Shown here in pieces: positions 54,940-64,000 of a stretch of DNA of 64,000 bases; positions within the stretch are counted from its first letter, which is position 1; each line of letters opens with the position of its first letter. Location of the stretch: positions 1 to 64,000 of the forward strand of contig JALQPE010001801.1 of NCBI GenBank assembly GCA_030407315.1. The letters are read 5' to 3'. The DNA comes from Asparagopsis taxiformis (Eukaryota; Rhodophyta; Florideophyceae; Bonnemaisoniales; Bonnemaisoniaceae). Position numbers and translations under genes: made by a program. The notes beneath the pieces are model-generated. The model worked only from the letters and a program-made list of their open reading frames with translations, did no database searches and was not told where the DNA came from.

Positions 54940-56893
54940 TGCAATCGAGCTGGACATCCACCGGACGTCCATTTCAGGTTGATCGTGAGAGAGTAGGGCG
55001 GGACCATGATGAAACAAGGACCAAGACCTGTCCCTGACGTGTTGAGCCTGAAATCGACCCTTCGTAAGACGCGATTTTGGCTTACAGTTGGTGCTTACAG
55101 AAGCCAGTGATGACCCCGGTCCGGGCGGCAGCCGGTTCCTGGGGCCGTTGTGGCCAAATTAGACACCTTGATTTGAATTGAAATTTGGGCTATTCTCAAA
55201 AACATGCACATGTGAACATGTTTTTGAGATGGGGGTCTGCCGTACGGCACAATCGACCCGCCCAAATCGATGATTTTTCACAATTTTTTTCTGCCCGAAA
55301 TTTTAGAATTTCTGGGCTCGCCAGCAATGCAATTGAGCCGGATATCCACCAGACGTCCATTCTGGGTTGTTCGTATGCTGCTCACATCTACGCATTACAG
55401 CAACCACGCAGGCGGGCCCACTGCTCATACGAAGTGCACGTAGCATGTGCAGCATGATGGATGAGCAGTGTTTGTCGTGAGAAAGTGAGGTGGGAGCATG
55501 TCGAAACAAGGACCAAAACTTCGCCCTGGCGTATTGAGCCTGAGCCTGGAATCGATCCTTCGTGACATGTGGCTTTGCTTACAGTTGGTGCTTACAGAAG
55601 CCAGCGATGGCCCCGCTCGGGGCGTCGGATGGCTTCTTCTGGGGCCGTTGTGGCCAGATTAGACACCTTGATTTGAATTGAATTTTGAGCCATTCTCAAA
55701 AACATGCACATGTGAACATGTTTTTGAGATGGGGGTGTGCCGTACGGCACTTTCGACCGCCCAAATCGATATAATTTTGCAATTTTTTTCTGACTGAAAT
55801 TTTAGAATTTCTGGGCTCGCCAGCAATGCAATTGAGCTGGACATTCACCGGACGTCCATTTCAGGTTGGTTGAGTATTGCACATGGATACAGTTTTGCAG
55901 CTATTTCTCAGCCCAACATTTTAGAATTTCAGGGCTGACCAGCAATGTAACCGAGCCGGACTTCCACTGGACGTCCATTTCAAGTTAGGCTAGTGCTGCA
56001 TATTTGCTCGCATCGCAGCAACTAAGCAAGTGTTGACAGCACCGAGATGCCATGCAGACAAGGGGAATCGGCTGCAAACGGCTTCCCTGGTCGGCGGCTG
56101 GATGTCTGGATGTGAATGGCTGCAAGCATGGAAATCTTGCTACCGCACAGCGCATACACACTGCAGCAGCACATCACTGACGCATGCGAAAGTTGGGTGC
56201 TGCAGTGCGTGGTTGTTTGTGTGTTTGTGTGTTTGTGTGTGTATGACGAACCTTGTGGTATCCCTAGGCGTGCACTGGTTCAAAAAGTTTGGACTGCCCC
56301 ATCGGTCGTACTTTGGCGCATTTACATGCATCGGAGAACGACCAAGGAGGTAGAGCAGCAATCGCTGTTGGCTGAGCGTCCAAACTGGAGGGCTTGGGGC
56401 AATGGTTCTATAGCAGTCATTTATAGGACGCCCACCGTTGATGACTGAGATCCACGGTGGGTTTAGTATTCATGGTGTTGTCCTGCATTGGCGGACGTCG
56501 AAGACGAGTACTTCCAGTGAGCGTCCAAGGTGAACAGCTCAGCAGAGGATTATGATGTGGATGTGAAGGCATGGATGAGGCCAGCAGGAACGTTTCTGCA
56601 AGATGGGCGTGAGTGGGTAAGTGAGCGGGGAGGGGCCGCTCGGGGCGCTTGGTAGCTTCTGGGGCCGTTGTGGCCAAATTAGAATCAAGCCTATGTCCGG
56701 CGGACGTCCTGAATTGCTTTATTTTTTGGGCTATTCTCAAAAACATGCACATGTGAACATGTTTTTGAGATGGGGGTGTGCCGTACGGCACTTTCGACCG
56801 CCCAAATCGATGTATTTTTGCATTTTTTTTCTGACTGAAATTTTAGAATTTCTGGGCTCGCCAGCAATGCAATTGCGCTGGTCATTCACCGGA
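54940..56893 (+). repeat. Left arm of a large inverted repeat
   Basis: The left arm contains two tandem units of about 500 bp (each a hairpin module plus GCTTACAGTTGGTGC and GGGGCCGTTGTGGCC segments) and then about 1 kb of unique sequence ending in a module. Its inverted partner is 59512-61027. Full hairpin modules lie at about 55166-55370, 55666-55860 and 56695-56893; partial ones at 54898-54975 and 55895-55985. Confidence 0.8.
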
Positions 56894-59511
56894 CGTCTAT
56901 ATGCGCTCAAGCGATTGCTGTCTGCTTCAAATACCTGAGACATTATTGCCCCACACGACATAAAGTCCCCCAACATGCGACGCCCATCAAACATAAACAT
57001 TTTCATGCTCTTACTACATTCTAGTCGCACACATACATCCATCTTCAAACAAAAAATGTCATTTAAACACCACCAGTCCCGCTTCATCGTACGCCAATAC
57101 CGCCCAGTCGCCCAGCAGACAAGCTAGCCGTGCAGAAAATAAGCACTGCCATCTACGACGGAAACGACTGGATCTCATCATCGCTCTCAGCATTTCCAAC
57201 AAGCCCGACATGTTTCCCCTACGTCACCCTGCGAAACGATACCATTGTATACTTCTGCATTCTCCGTCAATTGCATTCATTCAATCTGCGCAATGAATTC
57301 TTCAATCTCGAAGCCGGCCGGGTTTTCTGCCTATCCTGCAATAATGGCATTGGAGAAAGTTCTCTAGCAATGGCCACTAAAGCCTTGATGCAACTACACG
57401 GTGCTGATTGCTTCTATCGCTTCCTCAAATCTGTCGACATTTACAACATACCATCCATCCGACACATTTCCAAACTAAACTAGACTGTTCATTGACAAAC
57501 TCGTGTGTAGCCCCATTTAGACCACTCACCACTGGTATCTGCTGAGTCACCGCGCACTGCCCTGGTGCTCCCTCCTGAATTCGCTTGGGCTGTCTCAATA
57601 CATTCCGTACTATGCCTATGAAGCAGTCCCGTTATGGATCAGCGTTCTGCGTGTTCAGCACATCATCCCCACGTTACCAGAGCTGCAATTTCTCAGCGGT
57701 ACGGGTATCATCAATCCTTAGCACAGATGTGATACAGCAGCCGATGCAGGTCAATTTCTAGACTCGTAATTTTGCACTCAAGAAGGGAGATCGGTATGGA
57801 AATTGTCCAGGCATAACAAACCGCCTGTCCTGCTCTCCTGCAGAGCAAGCTCCATCGATCCAGTCGATCAGGAACCTGACGACATGTAGTCGGCGTTCGT
57901 TCCGGACGCGGAAAGGGCAAATTTTTGTGTGGCGTTTGCAGATTCAGTCGCAACGGGAAGCGATGAAACTTTCCGCATGGCGTTTGACTGCGGTTTATCT
58001 GAGACAGACATCGAGCGATCGGTGTTTCTGTCCAGATGAAGCTGGAGATCAATGCCGTATTTGAGCTGATAATTGGAGCAAAGATTTGAAACAAATTTTC
58101 TGTGCAAATTTACGACGCGACACGGCGGAGGGTGGATAACTCAAAGTTAGATGTTATTGGTTGAGCCAACATTACAAGACCGTACCGACGACACGCGCAA
58201 TCATTGATTTTTCGCTCATTGCTTAGAGAGCAAAACTGTCCAATGGTCGTATCAAGTTAGACCAGCACATATTTCCGCAACATCTTGGTGGAACGAAGTC
58301 GGTGCTCACGAAAGCCTGAGAGCTGCCTTGAGTCGAGGATTTTGTACGCCGCCTTATCTGTGGTAGTTTCATACTGCGTTGTTTCACCGTTGGACTTGTG
58401 CCACGCACACTTGGATCTCTCTCCATACGTACGTGTAGATAAGATGTGAATTGAGCTACAATAGCATACCAAACTGGAAACCAGTATCTACATGCTTTGT
58501 GAGAATATAATGCCTCTTCCTCGAGAAAAGGCCTCCTTCGGAATACTAGATTTCATTCAACCATATCCATCCATCTCCCATCGCTTCAGCATGAAATCAT
58601 CACCATTCCATCCATCGCAACATTCGTCTCTATCCAAACACTACTCTCCACACATCTCCCCGATCTTTCAGTCCGACCGTACCCGGCGGCGGCCGAGAGA
58701 AACGTACTGGCCATTGTTAAAAGTATCTACGACGGCAATGAGCGCATATATTAAATCATTCTCTATGTGAACACAGACCCTAATTGCCTCTCGTTTGTGG
58801 CAGAAATGAAACAAACACAAAGACTGCAACTCGTCCATGCGAGAAGCAAAAGCTACAGATTTTTAGCAAGTATCGATAGCTACAAAGAACCACTGCAACG
58901 TTTATTCTAGACTTGTATACATTTTCATTAGCACTTACATTACCATACACGAATAGTATTGCATTAAAGATTTTTATGAGAATGACAGGGGTCAGCGGCC
59001 GGGTTCCCTCCAGCTCAGCTTGGCTCAGCTCCGGATGCAGATGTGGTGAAGGGAAGAGAGAAAAGTCAGATATTCTACCATGATCTGATTTGATTTGCAA
59101 TCCGAGAACTTCTTGACTCCCAAAAGGTGTAAACAGTATCTCTGCATATTGGCATCGACCAAAAGAACTGCAGCACTAACTCAATTTTCATTGCAGAGAT
59201 CAGCACAACGTATTCGTCTTGAGTGTCACAAGTTGCAATTAGATGGCGCTGACTCGAAGCTAGGAGAGTTGGTAGTTGTGCCGAGTCGGCGTCTTCGGTT
59301 TGATCGCTCGTGTAAATATCCAAGCAAAATGGCAGGCAAGGAGATACAAAGCCACGCAACAATCAAGCTTACCACATTCCCCAGCCAGAATCACCATAGA
59401 AATCCTTGCAGTCTGCATCACACAGATCATCTTACGCAGTGCGTGCTGCCCAGGTCGTTATTCGGCCCTATCCAGAAACACTTTTAGGCCTAGTGCAACC
59501 AGTAGATCTGA
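56894..59511. other. Core between the inverted arms
   Basis: 2.6 kb with no recognisable transposase or other known gene apart from one unknown frame at 57130-57483. If the arms are element ends, this is a non-autonomous element. Confidence 0.45.
57130..57483 (+). CDS. Unknown 117-codon frame
   Basis: The frame has ordinary composition and a folded-protein look (AIYDGNDWISSSL, NLEAGRVFCLSCNNGIG, ALMQLHGADCFYRFL) and ends in TAG. It opens at GTG, so its true start would need an upstream exon; a nearby ATG (57057) lies in another frame and stops quickly. No family recognised. It could be the 3' exon of a small gene or chance. Confidence 0.25.
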   Translation: MQKISTAIYDGNDWISSSLSAFPTSPTCFPYVTLRNDTIVYFCILRQLHSFNLRNEFFNLEAGRVFCLSCNNGIGESSLAMATKALMQLHGADCFYRFLKSVDIYNIPSIRHISKLN

Positions 59512-61027
59512 AATGGAAATGGACGTCCGGTGAATGACCAGCGCAATTGCATTGCTGGCGAGCCCAGAAATTCTAAAATTTCAGTCAGAAAAAAAATGCA
59601 AAAATACATCGATTTGGGCGGTCGAAAGTGCCGTACGGCACACCCCCATCTCAAAAACATGTTCACATGTGCATGTTTTTGAGAATAGCCCAAAAAATAA
59701 AGCAATTCAGGACGTCCGCCGGACATAGGCTTGATTCTAATTTGGCCACAACGGCCCCAGAAGCTACCAAGCGCCCCGAGCGGCCCCTCCCCGCTCACTT
59801 ACCCACTCACGCCCATCTTGCAGAAACGTTCCTGCTGGCCTCATCCATGCCTTCACATCCACATCATAATCCTCTGCTGAGCTGTTCACCTTGGACGCTC
59901 ACTGGAAGTACTCGTCTTCGACGTCCGCCAATGCAGGACAACACCATGAATACTAAACCCACCGTGGATCTCAGTCATCAACGGTGGGCGTCCTATAAAT
60001 GACTGCTATAGAACCATTGCCCCAAGCCCTCCAGTTTGGACGCTCAGCCAACAGCGATTGCTGCTCTACCTCCTTGGTCGTTCTCCGATGCATGTAAATG
60101 CGCCAAAGTACGACCGATGGGGCAGTCCAAACTTTTTGAACCAGTGCACGCCTAGGGATACCACAAGGTTCGTCATACACACACAAACACACAAACACAC
60201 AAACACACAAACACACAAACACACAAACACACAAACACACAAACAACCACGCACTGCAGCACCCAACTTTCGCATGCGTCAGTGATGTGCTGCTGCAGTG
60301 TGTATGCGCTGTGCGGTAGCAAGATTTCCATGCTTGCAGCCATTCACATCCAGACATCCAGCCGCCGACCAGGGAAGCCGTTTGCAGCCGATTCCCCCTT
60401 GTCTGCATGGCATCTCGGTGCTGTCAACACTTGCTTAGTTGCTGCGATGCGAGCAAATGTGCAGCACTAGCCTAACTTGAAATGGACGTCCAGTGGAAGT
60501 CCGGCTCGGTTACATTGCTGGTCAGCCCTGAAATTCTAAAATGTTGGGCTGAGAAATAGCTGCAAAACTGTATCCATGTGCAATACTCGACCAACCTGAA
60601 ATGGACGTCCGGTGAATGTCCAGCTCAATTGCATTGCTGGCGAGCCAGAAATTCTAAAATTTCAGTCAGAAAAAAATTGCAAAATTATATCGATTTGGGC
60701 GGTCGAAAGTGCCGTACGGCACACCCCCATCTCAAAAACATGTTCACATGTGCATGTTTTTGAGAATGGCTCAAAATTCAATTCAAATCAAGATGTCTAA
60801 TCTGGCCACAACGGCCCCAGAAGAAGCCATCCGACGCCCCGAGCGGGGCCATCGCTGGCTTCTGTAAGCACCAACTGTAAGCAAAGCCACATGTCACGAA
60901 GGATCGATTCCAGGCTCAGGCTCAATACGCCAGGGCGAAGTTTTGGTCCTTGTTTCGACATGTTCCCGCCCTACTCTCTCACGATCAACCTGAAATGGAC
61001 GTCCGGTGGATGTCCAGCTCGATTGCA
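59512..61027 (-). repeat. Right arm of a large inverted repeat
   Basis: Inverted partner of 54940-56893, nearly identical over the inner 1.3 kb. It has only one unit where the left arm has two: its outer part matches the outer left unit and its inner part the inner one, as expected after loss of one tandem unit. Full modules lie at about 59515-59735 and 60594-60800; partial ones at 60481-60560 and 60985-61027. Confidence 0.8.
60176..60246 (+). repeat. ACACACAA octamer microsatellite
   Basis: About nine units in the right arm. The homologous place in the left arm (about 56212-56242, inverted) has only three to four, so the tract changed length after the arms were duplicated. Confidence 0.9.
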
Positions 61028-61052
61028 TTCACTACGGTGTTGAGAATGAAAA

Positions 61053-61400
61053 CAGACAGTAAATTTACTGTCTGAGACAGTAAAAATTACTGTCTGGCCA
61101 AGACAGTGCGCGGAGACAGTAAAATTTACTGTCTGGAAATTTCAGAATACTGCTGCAGCAGTAAACTGGCACGAAATCTGGACAGTACCAAAAACAGTAA
61201 AATTTACTGTCCAGAACAGTAAATTTTACTGTCCGGAAGTGTTGCCGCCAGACAGTATGTGCAGACAGTACATTTTACTGTCTGAGACAATACATTGTAC
61301 TGTATTACTGCACTGTCTGGGGAAATCTGTAGACAGTAGTGTAGATAGCAAATTGTATTGTCTGCGGGTAGTACCGTGCATTGTTTGACAACACTGTCTG
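61053..61400. repeat. Cluster of AGACAGTAAA palindromes
   Basis: Palindromes with core ACAGTAAA/TTTACTGT: 61053-61074 (22 bp, perfect), 61075-61095, 61114-61134, 61194-61210 and 61216-61232, plus TACTGCTGCAGCAGTA at 61148-61163. More degenerate ones run to about 61400. They may be clustered protein-binding sites or the nested ends of a small transposon. Confidence 0.8.
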
Positions 61401-61931
61401 GTGGAGTGGACTTAGAGGAAATATGGAGCATAGTGTTGGTGTGAAGGTAAATATTGGAATGGTGTGTGGTATACGACTATATTAATTGTGATGGTGCTTT
61501 ACAGATAGTTGGGTGCGGGGAAGCTAGATGCTGAATAGGACGTTGGAGAAAGGAAGATTGGGAGAACAGAACATATCTGGTTTGTCTCACCGTAAGGAGA
61601 GAATGTACATAGTAGCTATAATATGTTGAGTTTAGCATTTCAAATTATACCTATCTATCTTTGCATTGAAAGTGTCTAGTAGGAGACGTCAGTCTGGTAG
61701 CGAGGTGTGGTATGCACAGGACGTGGGTGGTGGCAAAGGAAAGAATACGCACCATCCACCACTAAATTATGAAAAATAACCGTTACGGAGCACTGGGAAG
61801 CATTATTATTATGTAGAGTAGACCAGGATGGATGCATCCACTGAAATGATATTTGCTACAACACTGCTGTACTAAGCGTGACATCCTTCAAAGCAATTCT
61901 CCTTTTAGCAAACTCCAATTGCAAGGTCAAG
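61401..61931. other. Upstream region of the second coiled-coil gene
   Basis: 530 bp, AT-rich, no gene seen. The frame of the next gene extends back to a GTG at 61878, but the first ATG is at 61932. Confidence 0.4.
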
Positions 61932-63458
61932 ATGAATCCCGAAACCTCCGTAAGCATCGCCGCATTTTCCGAAATAACGCGTGAGGGCTTTTCGAACATC
62001 ACTGCAGAGTTGAAAGCCCTGAGTGATAAAATGGATGCCGTCGAGAAGAGCACCATTCAATTACGCGAGACTCTCGGAAATGTCGCCAAGACTGTCTCCA
62101 TGCTAAACACCGATATGCAGGAGGTCAAGAGCATCGTCGATGGGCTTCTGAGCCAGGGACAAGGACATCCGAAGAAGATCGCCTCCGAGAAGGACAGGGA
62201 ACGTCTCCGCATTGCGCAGGATGCGGAGAAATCGTTCACGTTCGAAATGGTGTGTGCTGTGCTGTGTGCTGTTGTTCCAACGTACACGAAGGCAATGGTG
62301 GATAAGAGGGATAGGCATTTCAACGGATGCCAGCTAATCAATACGCTGATGTTCGCCAGGCAGAGCAATGAGCGAAAGGATGTGTTCAATAGGACGCTTG
62401 CCGGCCGGAACCACATTGAATTGCGCTGCCAAGTTGTGACCTCTTTAATCAAGAATACGTGTCAAAACAATTCTTTCAGAGAGGGAGGAGACCGTTCCAG
62501 CTCCAATGGAACGTCGGAAGGTATCGAACGGTGGAGGGCGCGGGGGTATGTGACTACCGGGACCATTGAGGAGACAATTCGCGGAACGGACTCTGCTCGC
62601 ATGGATGGAATGCATGGGACGTCCGAGGGAAGTGATGGGGCCGCTCGAAAGCAGAAGCGAAGAAAGGTTGGAGACAATGGGCCGTTGCACAGAAAGGAGG
62701 TAGGCATCACTGTGACGAAATCGGCACTCACAGCAGTGACCGGGTTTATGAACAAGTCCAGAGATCATGTGCGAAACCGGTTCATCCGAGATCTTGGATT
62801 CGTTCTATACAGTGGGTTTCAAGGTTCAGTCCGAATGGAGCATCATTTGCACGACGGTGGGCTGGACATTGAGTCAGTTCCAAGTCTGTACTCGGCGCAG
62901 AGGAAAATGAATGCAGCGGAGCGTGCAGCAATGGATGACAAGAATATGAAGATTCTTCGCGACTTCATTGCAGTGCGAAAAGAAATGCTATTCAAAGTCG
63001 AGTACGAAGTTCAAATAATTGGAGAACCGGACAAGAGGTTTTTGACTAGGAGGATCAATTTAGTAGAGGTTGCACTGAACTTTGCAGTCGCCTACACGCA
63101 ATGTTCTGATAAGAACATGTTCCTGCGACGTTCAGAATACTCCTTGCAATTCATCTACATACTTGCATACGGGTTCCGAACGATTTTGAAATTTCAAAGT
63201 GGAACAGAGGTGGAAGGAGCGCAAATCCGGGAAATCAATGAAGCAGTGAAACTGCTTCTTCCCGGGGAGCGGGTGAGTAGTCGGTTCATGAATGAGGAGG
63301 TTTTGACTATATCGCGTGATAGATATGAAGAACTGAACGTAGACGATGGGGGGGAATCAGTGCTGGAGGAGAGCTTCAGGTCTATGGAAGAGGACGGAGG
63401 AGATGCAGAATATGTGAAGGTATTCGTCGATGATGAAATCGAGAATGAAGGGGAGTAG
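61932..63458 (+). CDS. Coiled-coil protein of unknown function
   Basis: 508 codons, intact, ATG to TAG. The N-terminal 90 residues form a likely coiled coil (FSNITAELKALSDKMDAVEKS, then LRETLGNVAKTVSML). A hydrophobic, cysteine-bearing segment follows (FEMVCAVLCAVVPTYTKAM), then a charged linker with a basic patch (RKQKRRK). A helical C-terminal half includes KSRDHVRNRFIRDLGFVLYSG, and the tail is acidic. No family recognised. Layout and a short stretch (VT, then RDxxRxRxxxxLG) resemble the gene at 9846-12129, so both may be accessory proteins of one transposon family. That link is weak. Confidence 0.6.
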   Translation: MNPETSVSIAAFSEITREGFSNITAELKALSDKMDAVEKSTIQLRETLGNVAKTVSMLNTDMQEVKSIVDGLLSQGQGHPKKIASEKDRERLRIAQDAEKSFTFEMVCAVLCAVVPTYTKAMVDKRDRHFNGCQLINTLMFARQSNERKDVFNRTLAGRNHIELRCQVVTSLIKNTCQNNSFREGGDRSSSNGTSEGIERWRARGYVTTGTIEETIRGTDSARMDGMHGTSEGSDGAARKQKRRKVGDNGPLHRKEVGITVTKSALTAVTGFMNKSRDHVRNRFIRDLGFVLYSGFQGSVRMEHHLHDGGLDIESVPSLYSAQRKMNAAERAAMDDKNMKILRDFIAVRKEMLFKVEYEVQIIGEPDKRFLTRRINLVEVALNFAVAYTQCSDKNMFLRRSEYSLQFIYILAYGFRTILKFQSGTEVEGAQIREINEAVKLLLPGERVSSRFMNEEVLTISRDRYEELNVDDGGESVLEESFRSMEEDGGDAEYVKVFVDDEIENEGE

Positions 63459-63684
63459 TATCGGATGAAACCAGTTTCGGTGTAGTAGACGAAGAATGAA
63501 GAAATAAAATTTCTGTTGAGGTGAATTTTGTAATAGATGGAAGTAGATAGGTGCGAGACATCAGGAAACCAGTCAGACGATAGTGTCAAGTCGAAGGAAC
63601 AGCGCAGAGACAGGTAGTGGAATAGTCGAAGTAGGAAGGGGCGAGGGTATCCGTCTTTACTAGAAATTGATGGCCACAGGAGCT

Positions 63685-63993
63685 CTAGAATGGAATACCC
63701 AGGAACAGGATAACTACGGATAGGTGTGCTTTATCATTTTTGCTCCGGACTGCAGGTGGCAGGTGGAGGAGAGGGTGGGTGGGTAGTGTCTGAATCCGCA
63801 TTGAAGCCAAGACGAGAGATAGCCTCATAGCCAATGTCTTCAAGCTCCTGGCATATAGTAGTACCACTGAAAATACAGCAAGGTAAGCGTAGATGTAGTG
63901 TACCAAACGTCTCTGCGGTTGATAGAGGCTGGAAAGTGCTGTAACAAGCTCGGCGCTGAATACGTCTCCACAGTAACGAAAACGTTGCTCCAT
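63685..63993 (-). CDS. Unknown 102-codon frame near the window edge
   Basis: It opens at an ATG at 63993 and converges on the coiled-coil gene. It contains a hydrophobic stretch (LAVFSVVLLYA). A TATTTTCAG at its centre could be a splice acceptor, so it may be the last exon of a gene beyond the window. No family recognised. Confidence 0.2.
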   Translation of the reverse strand: MEQRFRYCGDVFSAELVTALSSLYQPQRRLVHYIYAYLAVFSVVLLYARSLKTLAMRLSLVLASMRIQTLPTHPLLHLPPAVRSKNDKAHLSVVILFLGIPF

Positions 63994-64000
63994 AAGTAAC

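Overview
The window reads as nuclear DNA of a eukaryote. One host-like gene (27104-25341, minus) has a spliceosomal intron with a GTAAGT donor, an exact TACTAAC branch site and a TTCAG acceptor. There are no bacterial operons, and almost every recognisable protein comes from a eukaryotic DNA transposon family. Few introns, mixed base composition and many element types would fit a red alga, but that is inference and no marker here proves it.

Layout. 0.2-3.9 kb (minus): a broken gene joining a ParB-like N-terminal domain to a 2-oxoglutarate/Fe(II) dioxygenase domain. 5.99-9.19 kb (plus): an intact 1065-codon protein joining a beta-class DNA amino-methyltransferase (DPPY) to a C-terminal SET domain. 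This gene lies between inverted copies of a hairpin-bearing module. 9.8-15.4 kb: two convergent genes, a coiled-coil protein of unknown function and a Plavaka/CACTA-like transposase with an N-terminal zinc finger. 15.8-17.1 kb: a perfect 124-bp palindrome, then an array of 12- and 27-nt exon-like cassettes with donor, branch and acceptor signals. 17.3-19.4 kb: tandem repeats and a 5'-truncated PIF1-type helicase. 19.9-21.5 kb: a decayed Tc1/mariner element with TIRs of about 210 bp. 25.3-27.1 kb: the intron-bearing zinc-ribbon gene. 30.6-50.8 kb: seven head-to-tail piggyBac elements at an exact 2894-bp period with an identical 60-bp spacer. 51.06-52.04 kb: a non-coding stretch dense in tiny hairpins with 3-nt loops. 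52.4-53.3 kb: a dead Harbinger-like transposase. 54.9-61.0 kb: a large inverted repeat built from the same hairpin module as the 4-10 kb region. 61.05-61.4 kb: a cluster of ACAGTAAA palindromes. 61.9-63.5 kb: a second coiled-coil protein of unknown function.

How the parts may work together. The methyltransferase-SET gene and the ParB-dioxygenase gene are divergent neighbours. Together they could write and read or erase DNA and histone marks, perhaps for a mobile element. The piggyBac array looks like recent unequal recombination between two insertions 60 bp apart. Many other coding regions are broken, several exactly at mononucleotide runs, so both decay and sequencing indels must be considered.
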